A DNA stretch of 64,000 nucleotides. Source: Tenericutes bacterium MO-XQ (GTDB lineage Bacteria > Bacillota_I > Bacilli_A > Acholeplasmatales > Acholeplasmataceae). A program made the translations under genes and the position numbers. Below the pieces are notes generated by a model. The model was not told where the DNA came from, made no database searches, and was given only the letters and a program-made list of their open reading frames with translations. Positions 1-9,115 of this stretch are shown here, piece by piece (position 1 is the stretch's first letter; each line of letters opens with the position of its first letter). The stretch spans positions 992,001 to 1,056,000 of the forward strand of contig CP017948.1 in the NCBI GenBank assembly GCA_002838185.1. The letters are read 5' to 3'.

Positions 1-1
1 T

Positions 2-1219
2 TCAATCGCAGAAGCACTTAACCGTAAGTTTGTTAAACAATCATTAGGTGGTGTGCGTGATGAATCAGAAATTAGGGGACACAGAAGAACATATATCGGT
101 GCGATGCCAGGTCGTATTATTAAAGGCATGAAAGATGCGAAAACCGTCAATCCTGTCTTCTTATTGGATGAAATCGATAAGATGAGCAGTGATTTTAAAG
201 GTGATCCTGCATCAGCAATGCTAGAAGTTTTAGATCCTGAGCAAAACGCTAAATTTAGTGATCACTATCTAGAAGAACCATATGATTTATCACAAGTCTT
301 ATTCATCACAACTGCCAACTATTTAGAAAACGTTCCTGCGCCACTACGTGACCGTATGGAAATCGTTGAACTTTCTAGTTATACAGAACAAGAAAAATTC
401 CAAATCGCAAGACGCCATTTAATTAAAAAACAATTAAAAGCTCATGGGATTAAAGAAAAAGATTTTTCAATTACTGATGAAGCGATTTATCATATCATTA
501 GACACTACACTAGAGAAGCTGGTGTCCGTGAATTAAACAGATATATTGGCGCATTAATTAGAAAAGGTATTAAAGAAATTCTACTTAAAAAAGCAGAAAA
601 CATTAATATCAATGAAGATAATTTAGCAAACTATATTGGTAAACAAAAATTCACACATAACTTAGCAGATGAAAAAGAACAAATTGGGGTTGCTACTGGA
701 CTTGCTTATACAGCATTTGGTGGCGATACGCTTCCTGTTGAAGTCACTTACTACAAAGGTAAGGGTCATTTAGTGTTAACAGGTAAACTAGGTGATGTGA
801 TGAAAGAATCAGCACAAACCGCTTTATCATTTGTAAAAGCAAATGCAGATAGTTTAGGACTTGATCCAAAACTATTTGAAGAAAACGACTTCCACGTACA
901 CGTTCCAGAAGGTGCGATTCCAAAAGATGGTCCATCTGCAGGGATTACGATTGCAACTGCAATTGTCTCAGCATGTACACAAAAGTTTGTTAGAAAAGAA
1001 GTTGGTATGACTGGTGAAATCACACTACGTGGTTATGTCCTTCCAATTGGTGGCTTAAAGGAAAAATCAATTGCTGCTCATAGAAGTGGTTTGAAAACAA
1101 TTTTAATTCCTAAGGAAAACCAAAAAGATATCGATGACATTCCAGAAGAAGTTAGAAATGCACTGGAAATCATTCCAGTTGAAAATGTGAATGAAGTCTT
1201 TAAAATTGCGCTTAAATAA
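2..1219 (+). CDS. lon: ATP-dependent protease La (Lon), 3' part
   Basis: This is the C-terminal part of Lon, the cytosolic ATP-dependent serine protease that removes misfolded and regulatory proteins. The frame is open from the window edge (it reads [17 protein letters not shown] before GVRDE), so the start and the Walker A lie outside. Visible parts are the [12 protein letters not shown] segment, Walker B FLLDEIDK, the sensor-2 region [10 protein letters not shown], and the protease domain with Ser in KDGPSAG and Lys in GGLKEKS, which form the catalytic dyad. A strong hairpin terminator follows the stop. Identity is near certain; truncation is due only to the window edge. Confidence 0.97.
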   Translation, partial: SIAEALNRKFVKQSLGGVRDESEIRGHRRTYIGAMPGRIIKGMKDAKTVNPVFLLDEIDKMSSDFKGDPASAMLEVLDPEQNAKFSDHYLEEPYDLSQVLFITTANYLENVPAPLRDRMEIVELSSYTEQEKFQIARRHLIKKQLKAHGIKEKDFSITDEAIYHIIRHYTREAGVRELNRYIGALIRKGIKEILLKKAENININEDNLANYIGKQKFTHNLADEKEQIGVATGLAYTAFGGDTLPVEVTYYKGKGHLVLTGKLGDVMKESAQTALSFVKANADSLGLDPKLFEENDFHVHVPEGAIPKDGPSAGITIATAIVSACTQKFVRKEVGMTGEITLRGYVLPIGGLKEKSIAAHRSGLKTILIPKENQKDIDDIPEEVRNALEIIPVENVNEVFKIALK

Positions 1220-1229
1220 GGTATAATAA

Positions 1230-1254
1230 AAGTAGTCTCAGGACTACTTTTTTT
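1230..1254 (+). terminator. Rho-independent terminator after lon
   Basis: AAGTAGTC and GACTACTT form a perfect 8-bp stem with a 4-nt loop, followed by a run of five T. A TATAAT-like hexamer at 1222-1227 lies just before it, so some transcripts entering engB may start here and meet this hairpin. Confidence 0.85.
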
Positions 1255-1275
1255 CATGTAAAGGATGTGTCACAC

Positions 1276-1866
1276 ATGTTTAAAGAAGCAAATTATATTA
1301 AAAGTTTAACCCATGTTGATGGTCAAATAGATCCTCTACCACAGATACTGCTTTTAGGTCGTAGTAATGTCGGTAAGAGTTCTTTTATTAATAGTTTAAC
1401 CAACAGAAAAAATCTAGCACGAGTATCGAAAACTCCAGGGAAAACGTTACTCCTTAATTTTTATTTAATTGATCAAGCATTTTATTTAGTTGATGCGCCA
1501 GGGTATGGATATGCCAAACGTTCAAAATCAATGAAAGATGACTTTATCATCATGATTGAACGCTATCTTTTAGATAATCTAGATTTAAAACTTGTGTGTT
1601 TACTCATCGATTTTAAAGTGGGTCCTACAAAAGATGATTTAGATACTTATCAATTTCTAAAAGAATTGGGCAAAGATATCGTTGTGATTGCGACTAAAAA
1701 AGATAAGATTCCAAAAACAAAACAGTACAAACAAGAAAAACTTATTAAAGAAGCATTAGGAAAACCTAAAACCTTTATCTCAGTTTCTAATGTGACTAAA
1801 GATAATATGAACTTAGTAGAAAATTTATTTAAAGAAAAAATCTATGGAGGGGACATTGATGCGTGA
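1276..1866 (+). CDS. engB: Ribosome biogenesis GTP-binding protein EngB/YsxC
   Basis: EngB (YsxC/YihA) is a small cytosolic GTPase needed for late assembly of the 50S subunit. Motifs seen: G1 GRSNVGKSS, G3 DAPGYGYA and G4 TKKDK, in a 196-residue protein of normal family length. The ATG at 1276 is preferred to the GTG at 1267 because AAGGA at 1261-1265 is then about 10 nt upstream. lon-engB adjacency is common in Firmicutes. The stop overlaps the start of the next gene by 8 nt, which suggests translational coupling. Confidence 0.95.
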   Translation: MFKEANYIKSLTHVDGQIDPLPQILLLGRSNVGKSSFINSLTNRKNLARVSKTPGKTLLLNFYLIDQAFYLVDAPGYGYAKRSKSMKDDFIIMIERYLLDNLDLKLVCLLIDFKVGPTKDDLDTYQFLKELGKDIVVIATKKDKIPKTKQYKQEKLIKEALGKPKTFISVSNVTKDNMNLVENLFKEKIYGGDIDA

Positions 1867-2716
1867 CGTTTTAATTGTGACAGATTCAACAGCTGATTTA
1901 TCAGAGAAAATGCTTGATAAATATCACATAAAGTCTATTCCACTTTATGTTTTATTTGGAGATGATGCATATAAAGATGGTGTCGACATTGACACAAGAG
2001 CTTTATATGACAAAGTTGATGATTTAGGATTCTTACCTAAAACACAAGCTGTATCTCCTGGTGATTTTATTGATTTTTTTAAGCCATATATCATTAATAA
2101 CTATGATATTGTTTATATAGGTATTGGCTCAAAGATATCTGGCACATTTCAATCTGCAAAAATTGCTCAAGAAGAATTAGGTCATGAATATATTTATTTA
2201 GTTGATTCTAAGAACTTAAGTTCTGGGATTGCGTTACTAGTTTTAAAAGCAAAAGATTTAAGAGCTGATGGTTATACAGCCAAACAAATCAAAGAAGAAA
2301 TCGATAAACTTGTACCTTTAGTAAGAAGTCAGTTTGCGATTAGAACACTTGATTATCTCCATAAAGGCGGTAGAGCAAGTGGAACTGCTAAACTTATTGG
2401 TGGTATTTTAGGTATTAAACCGATTATTCAAGTTAGAGATGGTAAACTTGATGTCTATAAGAAACCTGCAGGTAAGATGAGCAGAGCTTTAGATATCATG
2501 CTTAAAGATTTTTTTGATGAGCATGATCATGATAATCTAGATTTAGATTATGTCATGATCACACATTCATTTGCAGATAAACAAGCAGTTTATATGAAAG
2601 AAAAAGTAAATGAAAAGGTTAAAGTCAATCATTTAATCGAGTCACATGCAGGATGTGTCATTAGTGCACATTGTGGTGCAGGTACGATTGGTATTTTATA
2701 TATCGTTAAATCATAG
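1859..2716 (+). CDS. DegV family fatty-acid-binding protein (FakB-like)
   Basis: DegV/FakB proteins bind one fatty acid and present it to the kinase FakA, which makes acyl phosphate for membrane lipid synthesis from exogenous fatty acids. Seen here: the N-terminal VTDSTADLS motif, GSKISGTFQSA in the ligand/phosphate region, and RTLDYLHKGGRASGTAKLIGGI, typical of the family; length 285 residues is normal. The ATG at 1859 has GGAGGGG at 1846-1852; the upstream in-frame ATG at 1844 has no ribosome site of its own. The fatty acid bound, and the location of FakA, cannot be told from this window. Confidence 0.9.
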   Translation: MRDVLIVTDSTADLSEKMLDKYHIKSIPLYVLFGDDAYKDGVDIDTRALYDKVDDLGFLPKTQAVSPGDFIDFFKPYIINNYDIVYIGIGSKISGTFQSAKIAQEELGHEYIYLVDSKNLSSGIALLVLKAKDLRADGYTAKQIKEEIDKLVPLVRSQFAIRTLDYLHKGGRASGTAKLIGGILGIKPIIQVRDGKLDVYKKPAGKMSRALDIMLKDFFDEHDHDNLDLDYVMITHSFADKQAVYMKEKVNEKVKVNHLIESHAGCVISAHCGAGTIGILYIVKS

Positions 2717-2728
2717 AGGGAGAGTTAT

Positions 2729-3727
2729 ATGATCATATTAGTTACAGGTGGCACTGGATATATTGGTTCACATACCGTTGTTGAACTGATTCAAGCAGGT
2801 CACGAGGTTGTCATCGTTGATAACCTAGTTAATTCTAAAAAAAGTGTATTAGACAAAATAAAAACCATTACAGGTATAAAACCAACATTTTATGAAATAG
2901 ATTGTACAGATAAAGAAGCTTTAGAACCTGTATTTAAAGCACATCCATTTGATGGTGTGATCCACTTTGCTGGATTAAAAGCTGTTGGTGAATCCGTACA
3001 AAAACCACTTATGTATTATCATAATAATGTCTTATCAACCATTTATTTAAGTGAACTAGCGATTAAGTATAAAGTTGATCGTTTTGTATTCTCATCAAGT
3101 GCAACCGTTTATGGTGATCAAGAAGTTCCTTTTGTGGAAACGATGAATTTATTACCAACAACGAATCCTTATGGTGAAACCAAAGCGATGAGTGAACGTA
3201 TTTTAAAGGATGCTGCGACAGTCAATCAAAACTTTAAAGTATCGCTATTAAGATATTTTAATCCAGTTGGTGCACACGAATCAGGTCTTATTGGAGAATC
3301 TCCTAATGGTATTCCAAATAACTTAATGCCTTTTGTGTCTAAAGTTGCTAAAGGTGAGTTAGAGATTTTAAGTGTTTTTGGTAATGATTATGATACACCT
3401 GATGGTACAGGTGTTAGAGATTATATCCATGTGGTTGATTTAGCTAAAGGTCATGTCTTAGCAATCGAAAAACTACAAGATGCTATAGAAATCTATAATT
3501 TAGGTACTGGACATGGTGTATCCGTTTTAGAGATTGTTTCAGCATTTGAAAAAGCAAATGCAGTCAAAGTCCCATATAAAATCGTAGATCGAAGACCTGG
3601 TGACTTACCAGCATATTGGGCAGATGCAAACAAAGCCTATGAGAAACTCGGATGGAAAGCTAAAAAAACTATTTTTGATATGTGCAAGGATTCATGGCAT
3701 TTTGAGAAAAATTATAAGGATGAATGA
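2729..3727 (+). CDS. galE: UDP-glucose 4-epimerase
   Basis: GalE interconverts UDP-glucose and UDP-galactose with bound NAD+, supplying galactose for glycolipids or feeding the Leloir pathway. The 332-residue protein has the Rossmann motif GGTGYIGSHT at the N-terminus, the catalytic SSSATVYG serine and YGETK tyrosine-lysine pair, and the RPGDLPAYWAD C-terminal signature. GAGGGAG precedes the ATG. It starts 12 nt after the DegV gene, so it probably belongs to the lon/engB/degV run; it ends in TGA and is followed at once by the T-box promoter. No other galactose genes are in the window. Confidence 0.96.
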   Translation: MIILVTGGTGYIGSHTVVELIQAGHEVVIVDNLVNSKKSVLDKIKTITGIKPTFYEIDCTDKEALEPVFKAHPFDGVIHFAGLKAVGESVQKPLMYYHNNVLSTIYLSELAIKYKVDRFVFSSSATVYGDQEVPFVETMNLLPTTNPYGETKAMSERILKDAATVNQNFKVSLLRYFNPVGAHESGLIGESPNGIPNNLMPFVSKVAKGELEILSVFGNDYDTPDGTGVRDYIHVVDLAKGHVLAIEKLQDAIEIYNLGTGHGVSVLEIVSAFEKANAVKVPYKIVDRRPGDLPAYWADANKAYEKLGWKAKKTIFDMCKDSWHFEKNYKDE

Positions 3728-3728
3728 C

Positions 3729-3757
3729 TTGTAAACTAAAGACTTATGTGCTAATAT
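3729..3757 (+). promoter_or_regulatory. Promoter of the valine T-box operon
   Basis: TTGTAA at 3729-3734 and TAATAT at 3752-3757 are separated by exactly 17 nt. The promoter begins two bases after the galE stop, so the T-box transcript has its own start. Confidence 0.75.
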
Positions 3758-3764
3758 ATTGACA

Positions 3765-3994
3765 TAAGCGATGAATAGGAAGAGTAATTAATCAAAGACT
3801 TATAGAGACAGATTGGTTGGTGGAAAATCTGAGGGATGATTAGTGAAGGTAGCCTAGGAGCTCTTTTGATGAACTGATAGTAGTCAAAAGCGTAGATCTT
3901 GCGTTAAAAGAATTGAGTGCTAGAATACATATTCTAGAACTAAGGTGGTACCGCGAACATATTCGTCCTTAGATATTTCTAAGGGCGTTTTTTT
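3765..3994 (+). promoter_or_regulatory. T-box riboswitch, probably valine-specific (GTA specifier)
   Basis: T-box leaders sense uncharged tRNA and relieve transcription termination. The hallmark AAGGTGGTACCGCG is at 3942-3955. The terminator stem CGTCCTTAGA (3964-3973) pairs with TCTAAGGGCG (3978-3987) and is followed by T7; the T-box sequence overlaps the alternative antiterminator. In stem I the AGTGAAG context places the specifier codon GTA at 3849-3851, which is valine and agrees with valS downstream. The specifier is assigned from position and context, not from a full fold. The first gene after it is a GNAT acetyltransferase, not valS. Confidence 0.9.
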
Positions 3995-4006
3995 ATTAGG
4001 TGAATA

Positions 4007-4567
4007 ATGAAAACATTGGTGACAAAACGATTAGTTTTAAGAGATTTGAGATTAACAGATTTAAACGCTTTTTATCATTATGCCAAAAAACCAAATATTG
4101 GTCCTATGGCTGGTTGGCCGCCTCACAAAGATATCGAACAATCAAGAAAAATCTTAAAGATGATGATTGCAGAACAAGAAGTCTGGGGCATCACTTTAAA
4201 AGATTCTGATATTATCATCGGTACGATTGGACTTCATGTGAGAAACTTAGAAAATGCACTTGAAGACATTAGAGAAGTTGGTTATGTCATTGATGAACCT
4301 TATTGGGGTAAAGGCTACATGGTTGAGGCTGTAAAAAAAGTTTTAGCCTACGGATTTATTGGATTAGAATTAAAAGAAATTACTGTAGGGCATTCATCAA
4401 AGAACTTACAATCAAAACGCGTCATTGAAAAATGCGGGTTTATTTATACACATGATGAGATCAGAAAAGATAGTAAAGGGTTAGATATTACCATCCATAT
4501 GTATCACATCACAAAAAAACGTTATGAGGAGTTGTTAGAAGATGACAAATTTAAAACCGAAGTATGA
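4007..4567 (+). CDS. GNAT family N-acetyltransferase (RimJ/RimL-like)
   Basis: This is an acetyl-CoA-dependent N-acetyltransferase of the RimJ/RimL type. The N-terminus TKRLVLRDLRLTDLNAF is typical of that group, YWGKGYMVEAV is the acetyl-CoA pyrophosphate loop, and SKNLQSKRVIEKCGF is the conserved Asn-rich helix. It is 186 residues, normal for the family. It sits between the T-box and valS and overlaps valS by 26 nt, so it is under valine-tRNA control. The substrate is unknown: a ribosomal protein N-terminus, an amino acid or an aminoacyl compound are all possible. Confidence 0.85.
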   Translation: MKTLVTKRLVLRDLRLTDLNAFYHYAKKPNIGPMAGWPPHKDIEQSRKILKMMIAEQEVWGITLKDSDIIIGTIGLHVRNLENALEDIREVGYVIDEPYWGKGYMVEAVKKVLAYGFIGLELKEITVGHSSKNLQSKRVIEKCGFIYTHDEIRKDSKGLDITIHMYHITKKRYEELLEDDKFKTEV

Positions 4568-7118
4568 TTTTAAAGAAGTTGAAGAGAATCGTTATCAGAC
4601 TTGGTTAGAAAAAGGATATTTTAAATCAGGAGTCAATAAAAAAGCCAAACCATTTACAATAGTGATTCCACCACCAAATGTCACAGGTAAACTACATTTA
4701 GGCCATGCATGGGATAATACCCTTCAAGATATCATCATTAGACGTATGCGTATGAAAGGTTATGATACGCTATATCTTCCAGGTATGGATCATGCAGGGA
4801 TTGCGACACAAGCTAAAATTGATGCAAGATTAAAAGAATCTGGTATATCAAGATATGATATTGGTCGAAAAGCTTTTTTAGAACATGCATGGGCATGGAA
4901 AGAAGAGTACTCAGAGTTTATCAGAACGCAGTGGGCTGCACTTGGTAATTCTCTAGATTATGATAAAGAAAGATTTACCTTAGATCATAAGCTTAATGAT
5001 GCTGTTAATAAAGTCTTTTTAACCTTATATGAAAAAGGACTTATTTATCGTGGTCATCGTATCATTAACTGGGATGTTGAAGCGAAGACTGCTTTATCAA
5101 ATATAGAAGTTGAACATGAAGAGACACAAGGAAAACTTTATTATTTTAGATATCCATTTGTTGAAGAAGATGGTTATATGGTGATTGCGACGACACGTCC
5201 AGAGACGATGTTTGCCGATCAAGCCTTAATGATTCATCCAGATGATGAAAGATATCAAAAATATATTGGTAAAAATGTATATATTCCTGGTACACACGTG
5301 ATCATTCCAATCATTACGGATGATTATGTCGATATGACATTTGGTACAGGTGTTGTTAAGGTTACACCAGCACATGATCCAAATGACTTTGAAGTAGGAA
5401 CAAGACACAATTTAAAGATGCCTTTATGTATGCATGAAGACGGTATGATGAATGAAATGGCATTTAGATATAACGGTATGGACCGTTTTGAATGTCGAAA
5501 AGCACTCATTTCAGACTTAAATGAATTAAATCTTGTTGAAAAAATTGAAGATTATACCAATAATATTGGATATAGCGAAAGAACAGGTGTTGTTGTTGAA
5601 CCAAGACTATCTTTACAATGGTTTGTTAAGATGGAAGAACTTTCTAAACAAGCACTTGATGATTCTAAAGCTGAGTTTGTTCCAAATAGATTTAAAAAGA
5701 TCTTTACAAACTGGATGACAGATACGCAAGATTGGTGTATTTCAAGACAATTATGGTGGGGTCATCGTATTCCTGCTTGGTATAAAGATAAAGAAGTTAA
5801 GGTTCAAATTGAATCGCCAGGTGAAGGATGGGTTCAAGATGAAGACGTATTAGATACTTGGTTTAGTAGTGCTTTATGGCCATTTTCAACGCTTGGTTGG
5901 CCAGAAATCACGGAAGACTTTAAGAGATATTATCCAACCCAAGTCATGGTGACTGGATATGATATTATTTTCTTCTGGGTTGCACGAATGATCTTCCAAG
6001 GTCTAGAATTCACAGGACAAGATCCATTTGAAAAAGTCTTGATACATGGACTCATAAGAGATAGCGAAGGTCGTAAGATGTCTAAATCGCTTGGTAATGG
6101 TGTTGATCCAATGGATGTCATTGATACTTATGGTGTTGATGCTTTAAGATACTTCTTAACAACTAACTCTGCACCCGGTGCAGATTTAAGATATGAAGAA
6201 GAAAAAGTTGAATCTTCATGGAATTTTATCAATAAATTATGGAACATCACAAGATTTATTACTATGAACATCGATGATATTCATGTAGAAAAAGAAAGTG
6301 ATTATAACTTAGCAGATACATGGATCTTATCAAGATTATCAGAAGCTATTAAAGAAGCTGATTACAATTATGATAAGTTTGAATTTGGAGAAGTTTCAAG
6401 AACGCTTTATCATTTCATTTGGGAAGATTTTGCGAACTGGTATGTTGAATTTGCGAAAGTTTCACTTAATGATCCTAAACAAAGAAAGACAACACAATTT
6501 GTCTTACTTAAGGTTTTAAAATCGATTTTAAAGATGATGCATCCATTCATTCCATTCGTTACAGAAAAACTATTCTTAGAAATCTCTGATGAAGAAACCA
6601 TTATGTTGTCTGCTTGGCCAGAAGCTGAAAAAGTAGATCATAAGGCTATTGAATATTTCAAAGATGTTCAAGATGCGATTGTTAAACTAAGAAATCTAAG
6701 AGCTGAACATGATGTTAAACCATCTAAACCTTTAGATATTGAACTTGTCATTGAAAATCAAGAAGACTTAGAAATCTTTAAAGGCTTTGAAGCTTATTTT
6801 AACAAGTTCTTAAACGCAAACACATTAACATTTAGTCAAAAACTACAAACAAAAGAAGAAACTATTTTACTTGTTGGATCTAAGATTTTAGTTTACGTTT
6901 TAAAGGCAGATATTATTGATCCAGAAATGGAAAAACAAACACTGCTCAAGCAAAAGCAACAACTTGAAGGTGAAATTAAGCGTAGTGAGGGCTTACTCAA
7001 TAACAAGAACTTTGTTGATAAAGCACCTGAACACAAACTAAACCTTGAAAAAGAAAAATATGAAGATTATCAAAAACAATATGAAATCGTGGTTAAGAAA
7101 TTAGAAAAATATGTTTAA
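4542..7118 (+). CDS. valS: Valyl-tRNA synthetase
   Basis: ValRS charges tRNA-Val in the cytosol. The 858-residue class I enzyme shows the HIGH-type motif HLGHA within PPPNVTGKLHLGHA, the CP1 editing domain (TTRPETMFADQA), the KMSKS loop GRKMSKSLGNG, an anticodon-binding domain and a C-terminal coiled-coil arm (about residues 795-855). GAGGAG at 4526-4531 supports the ATG at 4542, which lies inside the end of the GNAT gene. Expression is expected to follow the T-box upstream. The stop overlaps folC by 8 nt. Confidence 0.98.
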   Translation: MTNLKPKYDFKEVEENRYQTWLEKGYFKSGVNKKAKPFTIVIPPPNVTGKLHLGHAWDNTLQDIIIRRMRMKGYDTLYLPGMDHAGIATQAKIDARLKESGISRYDIGRKAFLEHAWAWKEEYSEFIRTQWAALGNSLDYDKERFTLDHKLNDAVNKVFLTLYEKGLIYRGHRIINWDVEAKTALSNIEVEHEETQGKLYYFRYPFVEEDGYMVIATTRPETMFADQALMIHPDDERYQKYIGKNVYIPGTHVIIPIITDDYVDMTFGTGVVKVTPAHDPNDFEVGTRHNLKMPLCMHEDGMMNEMAFRYNGMDRFECRKALISDLNELNLVEKIEDYTNNIGYSERTGVVVEPRLSLQWFVKMEELSKQALDDSKAEFVPNRFKKIFTNWMTDTQDWCISRQLWWGHRIPAWYKDKEVKVQIESPGEGWVQDEDVLDTWFSSALWPFSTLGWPEITEDFKRYYPTQVMVTGYDIIFFWVARMIFQGLEFTGQDPFEKVLIHGLIRDSEGRKMSKSLGNGVDPMDVIDTYGVDALRYFLTTNSAPGADLRYEEEKVESSWNFINKLWNITRFITMNIDDIHVEKESDYNLADTWILSRLSEAIKEADYNYDKFEFGEVSRTLYHFIWEDFANWYVEFAKVSLNDPKQRKTTQFVLLKVLKSILKMMHPFIPFVTEKLFLEISDEETIMLSAWPEAEKVDHKAIEYFKDVQDAIVKLRNLRAEHDVKPSKPLDIELVIENQEDLEIFKGFEAYFNKFLNANTLTFSQKLQTKEETILLVGSKILVYVLKADIIDPEMEKQTLLKQKQQLEGEIKRSEGLLNNKNFVDKAPEHKLNLEKEKYEDYQKQYEIVVKKLEKYV

Positions 7119-8349
7119 TGATATTAAAGATGCTATCCATTGGATAGAAACACAAATAAAATTTAAGCCTAAAACAGATTTAAAAAGAATGTCTAGCGCA
7201 CTTAATGCTTTAGACATTTCTTTTGACGATGTTAAACTGATTCATGTTGCTGGTACAAACGGTAAAGGATCGGTATGTGCTTATTTAACCCATATGTTAT
7301 TAGAAAAAGGATTATCTGTAGGGACATATACTTCACCGTATTTAATCGTATTTAATGAACGTATCAGAATCAATGATCAAAACATCAGTGATGAAGATTT
7401 GTTAAAAGAAATTAACTTCATGTATGCGTTTAATGAAACTTTTACAAAATCTTTTGGTGAAAATCTAGCATTCTTTGAGCTGATTACTTTAATCGCTTTA
7501 AACTATTATAAGAAACAAAACGTTGATGTCATCATCATGGAAGTTGGTTTAGGTGGATTATTAGACGCAACAAATGTCTTAAATTACGACTTATCTTTAA
7601 TCACAAATATTGGATTTGATCATATGAAACAATTAGGTAATACCTTAGAGTCGATTGCATCTAATAAGTTAGGCATATTAAAGCCAGGTAATCATTTAAT
7701 CACAACCGTTGATCCAAAACTCCATGGTTATTTTAAAGATTACATCAAAGATTTAAATGTCACATCAAAATTCATTACATCAGCTGATTACAAGATTATA
7801 AATCTTAGACCTTTAAGGTTTAACTATAATGATATGAATATCGAGTTATCTTTACTTGGCAAACATCAAGTATTAAATGCGATACTCGCATTAGAAGGGC
7901 TTTTATACCTATATCCGAACACTGATAAAGAAATTATTAAAAAGGCTTTAAAAAAGGCAATATGGGCTGGAAGATTAGAAAAACTAGAAGAACAAGTCTA
8001 TATTGATGGTGCTCATAATGAACATGCCTTAAATGCTTTAAAAGATACACTTAAAGATACATTTAAAGACTATAAGATTCATGTGTTATTTAGTGCACTT
8101 AAAGATAAAGATATTAAAAACATGTTAGCTGTAATTGATCAATTTGCAGATTCAATTACACTCACTTCATTTGATGATTTTAGATTTGATGATCTTTATG
8201 ATTATGAAACTGAAAATGTTAAATACATTAAAGGGTTTGATCAAGCATATCAAAGTTTAAAAAATAACTTAAAAGATAATGATATGATCTTAATTACTGG
8301 ATCACTTCATTTTGTGGGATACGTTAAAGCGAAATTTTTAAAGAAGTAA
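7111..8349 (+). CDS. folC: Folylpolyglutamate synthase / dihydrofolate synthase family
   Basis: FolC adds glutamate to folates (and in some organisms to dihydropteroate) in an ATP-dependent ligase reaction, keeping the cofactor in the cell. Visible motifs are the P-loop HVAGTNGKGSV, the omega-loop/TYTSPYL segment, the EVGLGGLLDATN metal/ATP site and the C-terminal VYIDGAHN. Length 412 residues is normal. It overlaps valS by 8 nt and is co-transcribed with it, as in Bacillus (valS-folC). Whether it also has dihydrofolate synthase activity cannot be told from the sequence. Confidence 0.93.
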   Translation: MFNDIKDAIHWIETQIKFKPKTDLKRMSSALNALDISFDDVKLIHVAGTNGKGSVCAYLTHMLLEKGLSVGTYTSPYLIVFNERIRINDQNISDEDLLKEINFMYAFNETFTKSFGENLAFFELITLIALNYYKKQNVDVIIMEVGLGGLLDATNVLNYDLSLITNIGFDHMKQLGNTLESIASNKLGILKPGNHLITTVDPKLHGYFKDYIKDLNVTSKFITSADYKIINLRPLRFNYNDMNIELSLLGKHQVLNAILALEGLLYLYPNTDKEIIKKALKKAIWAGRLEKLEEQVYIDGAHNEHALNALKDTLKDTFKDYKIHVLFSALKDKDIKNMLAVIDQFADSITLTSFDDFRFDDLYDYETENVKYIKGFDQAYQSLKNNLKDNDMILITGSLHFVGYVKAKFLKK

Positions 8350-8356
8350 AAACAAG

Positions 8357-8393
8357 ACATCTCTTTTATGATGATATAAAGGAGATGTTTTTT
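8357..8393 (+). terminator. Hairpin terminator whose 3' arm carries the radC ribosome site
   Basis: ACATCTC...TTTAT pairs with ATAAA...GGAGATGT across a short loop and is followed by T7. The 3' arm contains AAAGGAG, the radC Shine-Dalgarno sequence, ten bases before the ATG. Read-through transcripts from folC would therefore fold the radC start away. Confidence 0.65.
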
Positions 8394-8394
8394 T

Positions 8395-9078
8395 ATGTAT
8401 TTAATTAAAGAAATGCCAACATCAGAGCGTCCTAGAGAACGTTTAATGAAATATGGGGCTAAATCATTATCTAATGAAGAATTACTTGCTATCCTTTTTA
8501 GAACAGGGTACAAAGAAGCTTCAGTCATTGAAGTTTCAAAACATGTGTTATATGAACTTGATTCGCTTGAGGATTTAAAAACGATTAGTTACGAAGAATT
8601 ATTAAAGATTAAAGGGATTAAAAGTGCGAAAGCTACAACGTTGCTTGCGGCCATAGAACTTGGCTATAGGCTTGCGACATTTAAAAGACATAAACGTATA
8701 AAGATAACTTCACCAGAAGATGTTTATCATTATCTCGTTCATGATATTGCACATTTAGAACAAGAACATTTTATCGCTATATTTTTAAATATTAAAAGTG
8801 AAGTGATTAAACAAGAAACGATTTATATTGGAACGATTAATCAAATGTCTATTCATCCGAGAGAAATCTATAAAAAAGCAATGAAATGCTCAGCTGCTGC
8901 AATCATCTTAATTCACAATCATCCATCAGGAGATAGTGAACCATCACACGCTGATTTAAGAGCAACAGAACATTTAAAAAAGACATCTGAAGTCATGGGT
9001 ATTGATCTCATAGATCATATCATCATTGGACATCATGAATTTTATAGTATTAAATCACAACTTAAAACAAAAATGTAG
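8395..9078 (+). CDS. radC: RadC/YsxA family JAB1/MPN metalloprotein
   Basis: RadC-family proteins carry a JAMM/MPN zinc domain; the old DNA-repair assignment is doubtful and the molecular function is not settled. The N-terminal half has a helix-hairpin-helix (LLKIKGIKSAKATTLLAAIELG) and the C-terminal half has the JAMM motif HNHPSGDSEPSHAD with both His, the Ser and the Asp ligand present. Length of 227 residues is typical. The ribosome site lies in the stem of the preceding hairpin. A TATAAT-like box follows in the short gap before the next gene. Confidence 0.93.
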   Translation: MYLIKEMPTSERPRERLMKYGAKSLSNEELLAILFRTGYKEASVIEVSKHVLYELDSLEDLKTISYEELLKIKGIKSAKATTLLAAIELGYRLATFKRHKRIKITSPEDVYHYLVHDIAHLEQEHFIAIFLNIKSEVIKQETIYIGTINQMSIHPREIYKKAMKCSAAAIILIHNHPSGDSEPSHADLRATEHLKKTSEVMGIDLIDHIIIGHHEFYSIKSQLKTKM

Positions 9079-9115
9079 CTTTTCATGATATAATTTTTTA
9101 AAAGGATGTGATCAT

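Noticed and set aside
1844-1866. engB/degV overlap as a possible frameshift
   Set aside because: Both proteins are complete at their ends; the 8-nt overlap is normal coupling.
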